Assembly (NCBI GenBank): GCA_029204225.1
Contig: CM055097.1
Coordinates: 66,794,941-66,858,940, forward strand
DNA length: 64,000 nucleotides
Direction: 5' to 3'
From: Diphasiastrum complanatum
Lineage: Eukaryota; Streptophyta; Lycopodiopsida; Lycopodiales; Lycopodiaceae
Shown here: positions 31,015-43,622 of the stretch, piece after piece
How positions within the stretch are numbered: the stretch's first letter is position 1
How the letters are laid out: each line of letters begins with the position of its first letter
Made by a program: the position numbers and the translations under genes
Notes under the pieces: generated by a model
Databases searched by the model: none
Told to the model about the DNA's origin: nothing
The model's input: only the letters and a program-made list of their open reading frames with translations

Positions 31015-34000
31015 ATGGACAAGCTTGATGGAGCCAATTACCATCTGTGGAAATTTAAGATGAAAACTATGCTAATGGCAAAAGAATTGTACAACGTTGT
31101 TACAGGTGCAGAAGGAAAACCCGAAGCAGACGACGTGACAATCGCTAGATGGAAGTTGAAGGATGGAAAAGCTTTTGTGCTGATCATCCTCAACATCACG
31201 GATACCCAGATCGGCCATGTATCTGAGGCTCAGATATCAAAAGACGTCTAGGACATCTTGAGCACACTATACGAAGTGCGAGATATAGTTTCCAAGCTAC
31301 ATCTCATGAAGAAATTCTACTCCCTCAAGATGACAAATGGTGATTCTCTACAGAGTCACATTAATCAATCCAAGAACCTGCTAAGACAAATAGCCACTGT
31401 CGGATCTATCATAGATGATCAAGATGCAGTGATGCAACTACTTACAACCTTGTCAAGTTCTTACGACAACTGGGTGATGATCATTACGTCTCATCTAGAA
31501 TTGACTCTTTCGAGAGTCATTAGTATGTTGTTGCAGGAAGACACACGGAGGAACGAAGCCTCGAGTTCCTCAGCTGATTCTCATGTCTTGTACACCAACA
31601 AGAGCACGACAAAGCAAAAGAAGAAGAAAGGCCCGAAGCAATCAAAGCCAAACCGGAAACCAGCTCAGCACAAGGAACAGTCGAATTTGTGGACAAAGAA
31701 GAAGCTGTTCTACAAATACTGCAAACGAAACAACCACGAAATACAAGACCGCCGAATACTTCAAACAAAGAACAATAGCAAAGGGTAGTCGAATCAAGTG
31801 GCAAATGCAGCTAGAGAAGCTCCACAACCTATTCAAAAAGCGGATCATGATGCCTTCATGACCAATCATCAAGGAACATTTGGCGACAGTTCTTGGTTCC
31901 TGGATTCCGGAGCCACTCAGCACATGACTAGCCTCATTGGCTATTTCGAGTCCAATACACCTTACGGTACTCAAAAATTCGTTCACCTTGGCAACAATAG
32001 CACAAAAGCTATTAAAGGTGAAGGTACTGTAAGATTATGCTTTGCAAATGATCAGTCTAAGCTACTCTCTAAGTCCTGTATGTACCAAAGTTATCTACAA
32101 ATCTGCCCTTTGTAAGCATAATCACAGATCTAGGACATAGAGTAGAGTTCGAATGTGATCAATGTAAAGTAATTGATAGGACAGGCACGATCCTAGCACT
32201 CGAAAAGAGACATGGATACTTGTATAAGTTGAGTCATTGCTTTTCTGCCTCTAGTCAAGCTCTCAGTACTTCAATTCATTCAAATAAAGGTTTACTTTGG
32301 CATTATAGACTTGTTCATTTAAATCATGCTGCTGTACAACGAATGTCTAGACAATCTATTATTCTTGATCTCAACTATCCTCACAAAAAGGTCGAGTTAC
32401 CCGTCTGTCAAGGCTGTCTAGTTGGTAAACAGACTAGGAAACCATTTAAGTCAAGCCATCAGCATGTTACTAGAGGATTGTTAGATGTTGTACATTCAGA
32501 TATTTGTGGCCCGATGAAAAATCCTTTGCTGAAGGATGCCAAGTATTTTATAACCTTTATTGACAAATCCTCCAAAAGGACTATGGTGTACTTCATAAAG
32601 AGGAAATCAAAAGCCTTCAACTGCTTCAGAATCTTCAAGGAGACTAGAAGGACAATCAAGGCCCTAAGGTCAGACAACGGTGGAGAATATATCTCTGTCA
32701 AATTTAAGGAGTACTGCGAAAGCCAAGGCATTGAGCAGCAATTCATCACTCCTTAGAGTCCTCAGTCTAATGGCTTAGCTGAGAGGAAGAACCGTACTCT
32801 GGTTGAGTCTATCAAATGTATGCTATCGCATGCATCGTTGCCCAAGAGATTCTGGACTGAAGCTGTCTCCATTGTAGCTTACCTCCAGAACAGATGTTCG
32901 ACCAAGGCCCTCTCAGACAAGACACCCCACAAGGTATGGACAGGCTCTAAGCCTTCTTTGAAGATCCTAAGAGTGTTTGAGTGCATCGCCTACGTGCAGA
33001 TCCCAAAGGACACAAGGAAGAAATTGGACTCCCAAGGTCTCAGGACCATCCTGATCGGATATACTTCGTTTGATAACACTTACAAGCTGTACAATCCTGA
33101 TACCTAGCAAATCTTGTATAGACGGGATACAGTCTTTATTGAGGATCAGTTCATCGACCTCAAAGACAAGAATATTGCTCAAGAAGAATCTTCATCACCT
33201 GCCATTGACACGACAGTCCGAGCTTCTAGCTCAGGTGTGTCTATTGTTGACTCACTTTGAGACAACAAATCAGACGAAGATGTTGTTGCTACCCAGCAAC
33301 AAGTCCCAAGAGCGGTTTATCAGTCGAATCCTCCCAGAAGATCAAGCCGAGTATGCACATAGCCCACAAGGTATACTCCCGAGTCTATCTATCTCTTGAT
33401 GTAGGAACTGACGACAGTCGAAGAGGCACTTAGCCAACCAGACTCAAATCTTTGGAGAGAAGCGTGGACAGAGAGTATTCCTCTCTGATCAAGAATCAGA
33501 CATGGTCATTAGTCGAAGCTGTTATTGGCTACAATATCATTGATTGCAAATGGATCTTTAAGATGAAATATAATGCCAATTGAGTAATTGATCAAAGGAA
33601 GGCCAGACTGGTAGCACGAGGATTTACCCAAATCCTGAATGTCGACTATAGTGAGACTAGTCCAGTCGTCAAACATTTGTCGATCCGAATGCTCCTGTCT
33701 TATGCTGTAGCTGCCGGTCTCAAAGTACATCAACTTGATGTACAAACAACCTATCTGAATGGAGTTATACAAGAAGATATCTACATGATCTAGCCCAAAG
33801 GATACGTTCTGGAAGGCATGAATAATCATGTCTATAAAATCCACAAAGCATTGTATGGCTTGAAACGGTCTGCCAGGGCTTGGTTTTAGAGGATCAATAC
33901 ATTCCTTATTAAACAAGGATTTAAACCAAGCACTGCTGATTGCAACATTTATTCGAAGTCAGTGTAGCAATCCTTCATTATCATCACCTTTTACGTGGAT

Positions 34001-34990
34001 GATATATTGCTCTTCAGCAACAATACCAATATGGTTAAGGATTCAAAATAGATGTTGTTCTCAGAATTTGACGTGACTGATCTGGGGGAAGTTCACTTCT
34101 GTCTGGGAATTCAAATCCACAGAGACAGAGCAAATTGACTGATTTACATCACTCAACAATGGTATATTCATAACGTTCTTAATAGATACAATTTGATGAA
34201 TTGTAAATTAGCTCACTCACCAATGGATCCAAGCCTGCATTTGTCAAAGGACCAATGTCTCCAGACCAAGCATGAAGAGGAGCAAATGAGAGAGTATTTG
34301 TTTCGATGGATACTAGGATCTCTCATGTACGCAATGGTCTGTACAAGACCAGATATCTCTTTTGTTGTTAGCTCACTCAACCAATATATAGCTAATCTTG
34401 GCATTACCCATTGGAAGACTCTTATTCAAGTCATGAGGTATATTCGAGCTACCATGGACTAGTGCATCTACTATGGAGATGTCAGCAATGACAATCTTCA
34501 TCAGCTCAGTGGTTATTCTGATGCAAGCTAGGGAGGAGATGCAAACAATCGTAAGTGCACATCTGGATTTACATTCTTCTTCAACGATGGTCCTATTTCA
34601 TGGAACAATCATAAGCAAACCTCTATCGTACTTTCTTCTACTAAAGCAAAATACATTGTTGCTTCTCAATCTATTAAGAAAGCATTTTGGTTGAGAAATT
34701 TGTTGTCACACATCAATATGTATCAGTACAGCCCTACAATTTTGTTTTGTGACAACCAAAGTGCTATTGCCTTATCGACCAACCCTAGGTTTTATTCTAG
34801 GAGTAAGCACATTGAGATTAGATATCACTACATCAAGGACAAGGTTCTCGATAGAGAGGTGAGCTTAACGTACTGTAGAACGCAGGACATGGTTCCAGAG
34901 ATCTTCACGAAAGCACTTAGTGTTAATGCACACAACAAATTTTGTGCATTGCTCAGTCTGAAGATCAAGACATTCACGGATCCAAATTAA
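31015..34990 (+). pseudogene. copia gag-pol of element C, stop-ridden but near full length
   Basis: Gag: MDKLDGANYHLWKFKMKTML from 31015. The zinc knuckle near 31705 is broken (FYKYCKRNNHEIQDR, first and last Cys lost). Protease WFLDSGATQHM near 31890. Pre-integrase GLLWHYRLVHLNHAAVQRMS. Integrase HSDICGP, LRSDNGGEYISVKFKEYCES, then SNGLAERKNRTLVESIKCML, giving D, D and E. RT from about 33500: IDCKWIFKMKY, KARLVARGFTQ, VHQLDVQTTYLNGVIQEDIY and FYVDDILLFS. RNase H ends FCDNQSAIALSTNPRFYSRS with HIEIRYHYIKDKV and DMVPEIFTKALS. About a dozen stops interrupt it, many TAG where Gln or Trp is expected, plus some frameshifts. All domains keep copia order. Confidence 0.93.
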
Positions 34991-34997
34991 GGGGGGG

Positions 34998-35698
34998 TGT
35001 TGGATTTATTACTTCTACTCTCCTTAAATCCCATTTTAATCTACCTCCATTCATGCTGCATATTTACTAACGTTGCCGCGTAGCCTGCATATTTACACGC
35101 AAATTCGCACAGACGAATAAAAGACGAAAGAATCGCGATACTGTGTTTTTACACAGGTTATGGTGACAGGCAAAACGTCATCACCAACGAATACTTCAGC
35201 ACTTACTGACGTCGCACCTTTTCACGCTCACCCCATGCAGTTGCGCTAATAGACTGGACAATGATTGCGGCCACCCACGATCTCTTATAGACAACACATC
35301 CATTGTACTTTCCACATCTGCACACCTGTAATATAATGTATATATATTGGATACCATTTGTGTATTCAGGTTAATGGATGAATAAGTTGATGAGTGAAGA
35401 GACATATACAGAAGTAGACAAAGTAGATGCCTTGAGCATTGATTCTTCATTCTTGTCAGAATTAAGGTTTCATCCCTTTTTATAGATTGAAATAAGTTTT
35501 GTAGGGCACGTAGTTTCGTCTGATATTATCTTGTGCTCTACCGCATTATTGACATGTATACATGATATACTTAATCTGATACAGCTCTTTGTTCCGCATT
35601 CAGATCCGTGTTAATATAGCTATGCTTATTCTTCATTCTGTCTGATTTTTTTAGTTGTTCCTTCTGGTAATAGTCGACTAACATGTAGTCTTGTCTTT
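34998..35698 (+). repeat. truncated 3' LTR of element C
   Basis: It follows the polypurine tract GGGGGGG. It matches the first ~700 bp of the 5' LTR and breaks off at about 35698, where an unrelated sequence begins. The target duplication is therefore lost. Confidence 0.9.
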
Positions 35699-36829
35699 CT
35701 TTTGGGGGTATTCCCAACAAAGTATAAATATATAAAATCATCCATTAAAATGTGTTGCGAGGGCATGGCATCCTGCATGTATAAGCCCATGGCCCAATGA
35801 GCACACAAGTGAAGTTGTAAATAAGATAATAGACTTGGGCCCTTTGTAATTAAATTAAAACTTGAGGCCCAAAGTCAATTCTAGACTTAGAGTTTACTTT
35901 TTAGAGTTGGGTCTAATTTTGGACTCCCATGAATCTTGTGATTTCCAAATTCAGATCTTCATAAGAACTCTCACAGAGCCCTCTGAAGTTCCATCTCAGT
36001 GAGACCAGGACATAGAGAAGCTTGCGAGAGTTAGTTTGATGTCTAAGTGCCTACGCGAGGGCTCCTAGTGAAAAAAAGATGGAAAAGTACAAATGAACTC
36101 TCACAGACAGCAAAATTTTCAGTTTCAGTGGTCAAGAACTCTTGTAGAGGATTCTGAAGTTCCATCTCAGTGAGACCAGGACATAGAAGAGCTTGCGAGA
36201 GTTAGTTTGATTCTAGTGAGCAGAAAATTGGGGTTAAGTGCTAAAAAATCACTAAAAAGTGAAGATCCAGCAAATCCTTCCAGTAAGAACTCTTGCAGAC
36301 ACCCTCAATCGATCCAAAATGTCAATTTACATCAGTGATGAAGCCTGCGAGAGTTAGTTTTGAGATTTGGTGAAGATCAAGCCAAAAAAGTGGTTTTGAA
36401 CCCTCGTAGACAGTGAAATTTTTACTTCTTGCAAGAGTTAACTCTCGTAGAGAATTCTATAGTGAGATCTGACCCAGATCCAACTACTGTGAGTCTTGCA
36501 AGAGCTACTTCCCAAAGATCAGAGAGATATCAGATTTTTTATTTGCAAAAATAGCTAAAGAACCCTCGCACAACCAACCCTCGCACAAGAAAACCCTCAC
36601 AGACTAGATCAATGGAAAGATCTGCATCAGATCCAGCTACTGTCAAAATCTCAGGTCAATCAGTGCAAGGGGTAAAAAGTTATCAAGGAAAAACCATCGT
36701 AAAAGGCCTAAAATTCACTTCCGGTCTCTCTACATTTCTATTTTTTATACTAGAAACAAGAAAGCCCACATCATGCTAGGTCCACCCATCTTGAACCATC
36801 ACCTACTCTGATAACATGTTGAAAACCAA
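35699..36829 (-). other. leader-like region with repeated CTCGCAGA motifs
   Basis: No ORF of interest. On the plus strand the motif AACYCTYGYAGA recurs about nine times between 35966 and 36605. A 60 bp block (CTGAAGTTCCATCTCAGTGA and onwards to GAGAGTTAGTTTGAT) occurs at 35983-36040 and again at 36154-36211. At about 36818 the minus strand has TGTTATCAGAG next to ...TTTTCAACA, a decayed LTR end plus primer-binding site. The region is therefore probably the 5' leader of a minus-strand copia whose coding part is gone. Confidence 0.4.
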
Positions 36830-37255
36830 AACACATCGATAAATTTAAAACATTGAGAGAGTGGGGAGAGAGAACACACAATGCATGTATCAAAAAATTG
36901 CACATTAATACAATGTGAAAAATGAGAGAGATGAAGTTGTTTAAAGACTTGTCTCTTCACATCTAGTCAATTGTTCTCCAATCTTCTTTCACAAAGGAAA
37001 GATTGGACCTTTTTAATTAGATAATCATTAAGTACCAGCAAGTACATTGTGATTGGTTGTATGGTGTGTACCACAATTGATGATGACGCAACTAGACATG
37101 AGACAAATGCTAAAATGACATATATTGATGTGGCATTCAAAAACTTTTGAGATACTTGATCTTTGTGATCTCTTTTTGAAAACATTTGTTGTACTTCAAA
37201 AGAGTGCTTTGTGCATTGGAATAGGTTGGAAGAGAAGGATCAAGTCATTGCAACA
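36830..37255. other. possible decayed LTR and junction to element E
   Basis: Non-coding. The left part may be the LTR of the minus-strand leader described before it, on the evidence of the TTTTCAACA end only. The right part leads directly into E gag, without a recognisable LTR or primer-binding site for E. Confidence 0.3.
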
Positions 37256-38850
37256 TGGCTACATCAAGTAGATACATGTTAGAAGGCAATGATAGGCTTA
37301 ACTAGTCAAGCAACTATTCATTATGGAAAGTGAGGATGGAATCACTTCTTGAGATGAATGATGCTTTGGATATTGTTGTAGGTTTGGAGGAGAGATCAGC
37401 AACACAACAAGATAAGTGAGGTATGTCAAGAGGTCAAAAAGAGCTCTACACATGATAAAGATGAATGTTACCAATGAACTTCTCAAGGAAGTTGGTGAGT
37501 GTACTTCATCAAGCGAGGCTTGGGAAGCTTTGAGAAACTTTATGAATCCAAGTCTACATCTAGAATGTTGACTCTAAAAAGACAAATCTTTCAAAGTTTG
37601 CAAAAGAATGAAGAGAGTCCAAATATTTTTGTTTTGAAAGAGGAGGCTTTGAATGATGAGTTATCTTGCATTGATGTGAGCATTAAGGAAGGAGAGCTTG
37701 TTCAAGTTATTCTTAATGGTTTGTTGGATGCTCATGCTAACATTGTACAAAGTCTTTCCATTCAAAGAACTTTGCCAAGTTTTATGGATCTCAAAGAGAT
37801 TTTGATCAATGAAGAATATAGGCTTCAAGCAAGAGGTGGATCTTCATCAACATCTCAAGTTGGAGAGGAGCCTATGTTCATCACGGGAAAAAGCAAAAGT
37901 AAGTGGTCTAAAGGGCAAGAACAAGGGGAGGCTTTTTCAAATGGAAAAAAGAAAGACTGGTCAAAGCTAAAGTGCTTCTATTGTGGCATCAAAGGACACT
38001 TTGCAAGTGAGTGCTACGAGAAGAAGAAAGATCAAGGTGACAAACAAGGTAATCTTACTCATGAGGATGATGGTTTGGATGTTCAAAACTCAAATGATGA
38101 TGCTTTTGTGATGTCTTCATGTATGCTTGCTAATGATGGAGATCTAGATCGATGGTGGATTGATAGTGGTGCAAGCTCACACATGACTTTTCACAAAGAG
38201 TACTTCACTTCTTTGTTGTCATATGAAGATGACAAGAAGGTGATCTACACGGCCAATGATGGTGAGTGTGCAATCAAAGGGATTGGCACAATTCCTATTT
38301 CTCTCTCTACAAATAGGAATGTTCATTTGAAGGATGTTTTGTTCATACCTTTCATTACCAAAAATTTACTTAGTGTGAGTCAAGCGCTAAGTGATTGTTT
38401 CAAAGATGAGTTTCATGGAGATGCTTGCATAATCAAAAGGAAGGATATCTTGATTGCAAAAGATAAAAGATGAGGGAAATTGTTCAAACTAGATGCTCGT
38501 GTTATTGCTAACCAAGTTAGATTTGGGAAGTGAGCAAATACCTATTCAAGAGGTTTGGCATAAAAGGATGGGACACCTCAAATTCAAGTCATTGGAGGTA
38601 ATGGCTAAGAAGCAAGTTGTGATTGGTCTTCCAAGATTCTTAAGTAGCATCAATCATGTTTGTGAGTCTTGTGCTTTGTCAAAGTCACATAGACTACCTT
38701 ATGCTAGATCTACATCTCGATCTACAAAGCCTTTTCAAGTTGTAAATTCGGATATTCGTGGAACTGTTACAATTAGCAATAGTGGAGCTAAGATGTATGT
38801 AACTTTCATTGATGATTTTAGTAGATTTTGTTGGATCTATTTACTAAAAA
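37256..38850 (+). pseudogene. 5' half of copia element E: gag, protease, integrase N-terminus
   Basis: Gag starts ATGGCTACATCAAG at 37256 with SSNYSLWKVRMESLLEMNDA, broken by TAG at about 37308 and later stops. The long ORF 37499-38473 reads LYESKSTSRMLTLKRQIFQS and LVQVILNGLLDAHANIVQSL, with an intact knuckle CFYCGIKGHFASEC and protease WWIDSGASSHM. A TGA at 38471 and a frame change precede the pre-integrase VWHKRMGHLKFKSLEVMAKK, CESCALSKSHRLPYARS and FIDDFSRFCWIYLLK. Homology stops in the codons for YLLK at about 38850. The next integrase residues of the same lineage appear at about 53345. No 5' LTR is seen for E. Gag and protease are closest to those of elements G and H. Confidence 0.88.
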
Positions 38851-39591
38851 CATGATAACCAAAAAAAAGAGAAATGACTTGAAGACCCATTTTTTTTTAA
38901 TTTATTAATTTTTTTTAAAAAGTATCCAAATTTAAAATGCTTCAAATAAATATATTGTAATGGTAAAAAAATGTTGTATTTTGCAAGAAAATAATTTAAG
39001 CTACAAAAGTTTGGTCAATAGATTTCTATAAATAACTTAAAGTTAGCTTATATTAAATAATAATATTATTTAAAATAAAATCATTAGATACACAACCACT
39101 AAAATACCTAAAAGTTATTTTTTGCCTACTAAAAACAAAAGTTATAGTTTTTTTTTTTTGAAATTTTAAAAGTTTTATGAATTACAATTCTTGTATTGAA
39201 AAAAATATTTTTAAAATTATGTTATTAGACATTAAATAAATACAAATAAAACTACCTTACAATGATCGAGATTAAATTATTTGTGATAATATTTAAATCA
39301 CCGTGAAAAAAATATAATTTTTTTTTATAATTTTTAACAATATGTTTTTTACAAAAAATACTATAAAAACACATCTAAAATTAAAATATTGTAAACTTGA
39401 CAAATCATTACAAAATTAATTTTTGGTAATAATTATCGATGTTAAAATTTTTAAAATATTTCAAGTTTTAAATTTTAAATCGTTAAAAAATAAATTTAAA
39501 AATGTTAAATCAATAAAAAAGAATTCAAAACACAATACATCAAAAAATATAAACACAATTATTCTTTAAAACAAAAGATAATTTTTTATTT

Positions 39592-41290
39592 TCAAAAATC
39601 ATCGATGTCATTTACATCTTTTTCTTTTGTTTTTTCTTGAGTAGCCACTGTACTATCAAGTGACACCTCTTCTACAATTTCCTTGACTACAATTATTACA
39701 TTGTAATCTTGAACTAAGACATTAGCAAATTTGGACTTTGTTTTCTTTTTCTTTTTTGTCTTTGGGAGACTGAAAAGGAAAAAGCTATGCTTAGCATGGG
39801 AGACAAAAAATATAAAATAGAATAGGAGACTTAACTTTACAAAAAAAAAAATTATATAAAGAAAAAACTATGATTAGCATAGAAGACATAGAATATAGAA
39901 AAGAAACAATTAATACGCACCTATGTTAAGCATGGGTGAAATAAATACCATGTCTCTAAACAAAATAAAAAATGGACTCAGGGATTCATTTCGGCTGTTC
40001 AGAGGATAAAGCCTCTAGCACTCATCGCAATCTTGACAATTTAACCCTATCACAAGGGCTTCTTGAACTTTCATAAATAATTTGTACTTGCATTTAAAAA
40101 ATATAATTGTTAAAAATCCAACCAAATTATGAAAATCATTTTATTAAAAAAGGTAACATGAAAAAGAATATTTAAATTATGATTATTACCTCTGAAATTT
40201 TTTTCCTATTTTTGCTAAGAAAAGTTGACTATCAACAACTCTTGACAGAACAAAGAGCTACTCTTTTGCATATTCTTCTGATATTCCCATTTCAGTAGGG
40301 ATTGGCTTCAGAGTTTGAGTGCTCACAACTTTTTTTTTGGACTTTGAGGCACCCTGAGCAGGTTGGCCTTTTGTTTGAAAAGTTTTGCACTTATCAAAAA
40401 TTTTATCAACAAGGGCCCACACCTGAAATAAAAAAAATATATTTAATTGATAAAGAATTTAACCAATATTAAATTGAGTTCAAAATTTTAGTTTGATAAA
40501 AACAATTTAAAAAGATTATAACATATATTATGACCAGAGCATTCCATGACGAGCATAGCCAAACAAATTACCCGGCCACTACGAAAAGCAAGCTGAAAAA
40601 AATTATCGTATTTAGTAAGACTCTACGTAGGATTTTTCGAATCAAGAGACAAGCCTGTCTCTTGAGCACATAGTGCTTTAATCAAAATTTGCAACATCGT
40701 TGTATTCGTTGGGATCAACCAAAACAACCAAGGGAGTAACTATGGCCTGTGTATGATCTTTAAATTTCAGTTTTAAATTATGTACATGTGTTTCATTAGG
40801 CTCTCTAACTTCCATTAGCCTGTTTCCTGTTATTGGGTCTACAGGTGGCCTATCACACTGATTTATGTCTAAAATTATAGTTTTTTATTTTTTATTTTTT
40901 GTTTTATGGAAATCTTCTCTTAATTTGGCAAGTTCGCAGCTGTCTTGTAATGGACGGATGGATGTACCAGGTAGCGACAAAGATGGTTCAGTGGCGGCTT
41001 TTTTGCTTTCAACAAAAGGGATGGACTTATGGCATAGCCATGGTCTTTGGGCGTGACTTAGGTCTAGTGGGCGAAGTCTCAAAAATATTATGAGATTTTT
41101 GTTTTTGATGAGGGATGACTACGGTTTCATCCTCAACATTTTCAGAGGCCGGCTTTGTGACTTGAGCAGTGGTAGAAGCGGGCTTGCGAGGTCCAATAGA
41201 TACATCTTTTGAACTCTGTAATGAATAGACTGGATCTTTTCCCTCAACAATAACAACTAAAACCATTTTTAAGCATTGCTTCATGCTCTG
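39592..41290 (-). pseudogene. multi-exon gene fragments, unknown protein
   Basis: Minus-strand exon-like blocks, each after a pyrimidine-AG acceptor. 41290-41027: KPASTTAQVTKPASENVEDE to TSPTRPKSRPK, ending in TAA. 40857-40678: CDRPPVDPITGNRLMEVREP, HVHNLKLKFK and IVTPLVVLVDPNEYNDVANF. 40422-40190: VWALVDKIFDKCKTFQTKGQ and PIPTEMGISEEYAKE, with a TAG and then a GT donor. About 40100-39970: FMKVQEALVIGLNCQDCDEC. 39769-39592: a Lys-rich start then VEEVSLDSTVATQEKTKEKD to a stop. The reading of the introns is approximate. The family is unknown to me. The block with DPITG..REPN and a VLVDP repeat is the most protein-like part. Premature stops suggest a relic. Confidence 0.45.
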
Positions 41291-41466
41291 GACAGAAACA
41301 AAAATGAAGTTTAAAATATAATGACTAAAAGCCCGTTCATCATCTGAAATTTCTCAAACAAGTACTTTTCAAGAAATGACGTCTGTAACTCAGCTTGTAT
41401 CAAATCTTTCGACCTCGTCCTCCTCTTCGAATACAGACTCGACAAAACTAGAACATTGTTTTTTGA

Positions 41467-41872
41467 ACAAGTTGAATCATTGAGTGATGAGTCAAAAACT
41501 TCAATTCACTCAGTGACTGATTCTAGTAAATCAATAATTCCACGTAAGTCTGTTGATCCGTGACGTTCAAGCTTTTCTCATGTTTGTAGGAGACCTCCTC
41601 AAAGTGATGTTCGTCGTGTTAAATCTAAAAGGGCTATATTCGTTGAAAATTTAGAGCCTTCTGAGGGTCCTAAACATCTTAGGGTTGGAGCCAAAATTCC
41701 TGGTTATGAAATTCCAACACCTTCTCAATCAGTTCAAGCACCTACTAGTATCACAAGTTCAATTTATAGATCAGACTCCAAACAAAAAGAAAAATACAAG
41801 AGAGACTTGAGATCCTCACTTGATTTAATGAATCGTCAAAAACAGTTGATTAGAAAATATGAGATTCGAAAG
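41467..41872 (+). pseudogene. exon-like block, unknown Ser/Lys-rich protein
   Basis: The plus strand reads KTSIHSVTDSSKSIIPRKSV, then a TGA, then CRRPPQSDVRRVKSKRAIFV, LRVGAKIPGYEIPTPSQSVQ and RSSLDLMNRQKQLIRKYEIR, up to a GT donor at 41873. The composition (Ser, Lys, Arg, Pro) suggests a disordered nuclear-type protein. It points away from the minus-strand fragments close by, a divergent layout. No downstream exon was recognised before the family II LTR. Confidence 0.35.
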
Positions 41873-42047
41873 GTACGGAATATTATTTGCTGCCCATCTT
41901 GTTGTTTGCAAAACCTGAGTATCAAAAAAATTGAAAAATTAAGATCAAACTTTTTTTTTACAAAGTAAGGATGAGAGAAATCACTATTTGTGTGCAACAG
42001 TGAGGCCGGACAAAATTCATTTTCTTATTTTTTAAATGCTTTGGAGG

Positions 42048-42738
42048 TTTGAAAAATTGCCTACATTGGCAAATCCAGCCATGTAGAATATTGTACATTT
42101 TGTCAATATTGTTTGTTGGTTACTTGAATGGCCAAAGTGCCACTTGTACATACACACCTAAAGTAGGTTACCACGAGTCAAGAGGAGTGGTTGTGTCCAT
42201 TTGGTAGTGATTCCTACTTTGTAGGATCTAGACCATGATTTATGATGAGATTTGTACCTACCATGCACCTACCAAGCATGACTCTTGGATCTAGGCTAGG
42301 GTTTTCACATTAGGGCAAGAAAGTGGAGTCTACTTCCTTATTACATGCTGGATTTTCACCTAACTTAGCAAAGGAAGTGTGTTTTACTATGTATTCCCAT
42401 TCTCCATAGTGAGAAGATAGAAACTTTTTGGAGCCTCAAGGAGAAACTCGAGTTTCCTCTCATTGTATGGTGATTACTCTTGATTTCCAATGAAACCCAG
42501 ATTTGGCACTTTTTAAACACTGTCTAAAGGCCGTACTACAGCCTTATTTCCACACATGTGGAGTTGGATTATACTAATTGATCAATCCTTTGATTGTCTC
42601 TACTTGTTTCCTATCAAGCTGCTAAACTAGATCTTGTTTTCTGATGACTAGTTTCTGATAAATTGTTTAACAAGCATACAATCACCTTGTGGATCATTCA
42701 AAGATCCATTTATGGTCCTTAGTACTGTACTTTTCACA
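42048..42738 (+). repeat. 5' LTR of family II copia element
   Basis: It starts near TTTGAAAAATTGCCTACATTGG and ends GTACTGTACTTTTCACA just before a primer-binding site. It is similar to 23070-23577. It contains CCACACATGTGG near 42545. The 5' boundary is uncertain by a few bases. Confidence 0.75.
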
Positions 42739-42751
42739 TGGTATCAGAGCC
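42739..42751 (+). other. primer-binding site of the family II element
   Basis: TGGTATCAGAGCC directly after the LTR end CACA. Confidence 0.9.
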
Positions 42752-43370
42752 AAGTACAAGGCCATTGATCTGTGTCTGAATCTAATCCAGTTTTAGCAAG
42801 TTTTGGTGCAACAAGCTAGTACTGGAAGGGTGAGCTGGTATCTAGATTTTGGTGAGGGGATTTGATCCCAAACTTTTTCAGTATCAAAATCCGTACTGTT
42901 CACACGTGTGGGCATCTCTGAACCAACATTTAATAACCCATATTCATTGGATCATAGCAAATTCATCTGGTGTCAGTTTGATGTAATTTTTGGTGCAAAT
43001 CCTAGGATAAGCTACCAAGATCACTTGCCATTGATTAGTTTTGAATTTGTTTCATGAAAACTAATTAATGTAGGCTGATTTTAGACCTTCTTAAAGTGGA
43101 AACCAGGTCTTGAAAGTACATCAAAGTGAATGAGAGAGATAGAGTCAGTTTCTGTCCAAAAATAGCCAAGATTGGCAAGATTTGCTTGAGAGTAGTTTTC
43201 ATCTCATCTTATCTTCATTCCAACTTTGTGAGGGAGTGATAGAACTGTGATTACAATTCCATCTGTTGGATTAGAAGTCAACATTTGAGTGAAACACTAC
43301 AATTTATAAACCTTTGTGAGTTTCAGGTCCAAACAAATCTATATCTTGTGTGTAGAATCTTGCTAGTAAG

Positions 43371-43622
43371 ATGAGATTAGTGGGAGCCTACCTTCTAGAA
43401 GCTTGTGAGAGGTTAAATTCTACCAATTATGCTATTTGGAAAGTGAGAATGGAGTCACTAATGGTGCTCCAGGATCTTTATGAGTTTCTAATAGATGATG
43501 AAGATGAACCTCTAGGTGCACAGGAATTAGTGAGATACAAGAAGAGGTCTAGGCTTGCACTTCACTATATTAAGATGAATGTAAGCAATAATCTTTTAAG
43601 GGAAGTATCATCATGTAAGAGT
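43371..43622 (+). pseudogene. family II gag N-terminus, interrupted by element I
   Basis: From ATG 43371: ACERLNSTNYAIWKVRMESL and YKKRSRLALHYIKMNVSNNL, then REVSSCKS. The gag reading continues at 49861 as SAKEAWESLKSIYES. The break lies exactly at the AGAGT target duplication of the nested family I element, so the gag was open here until that insertion. Confidence 0.9.

Larger units (their letters stand above)
38851..42047. mobile_element. left part of an unknown segment inserted in E
   Basis: AT-rich sequence (homopolymer A/T runs in 38.85-39.6 kb), then fragments of two gene-like units on opposite strands. Its counterpart on the other side is 53215-53337. The outer ends read CATGATAAC...TGACTTGAA and, in reverse complement, CACGATGAC...TGACCTGAA. 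These could be imperfect terminal inverted repeats, flanked by duplicated LK codons of E. A DNA transposon is the simplest reading but no transposase was recognised. Confidence 0.35.

Noticed and set aside
35966-36605. CRISPR-like spacing of a short repeat
   Set aside because: The motif is degenerate, spacing is irregular and the context is eukaryotic retroelement DNA.
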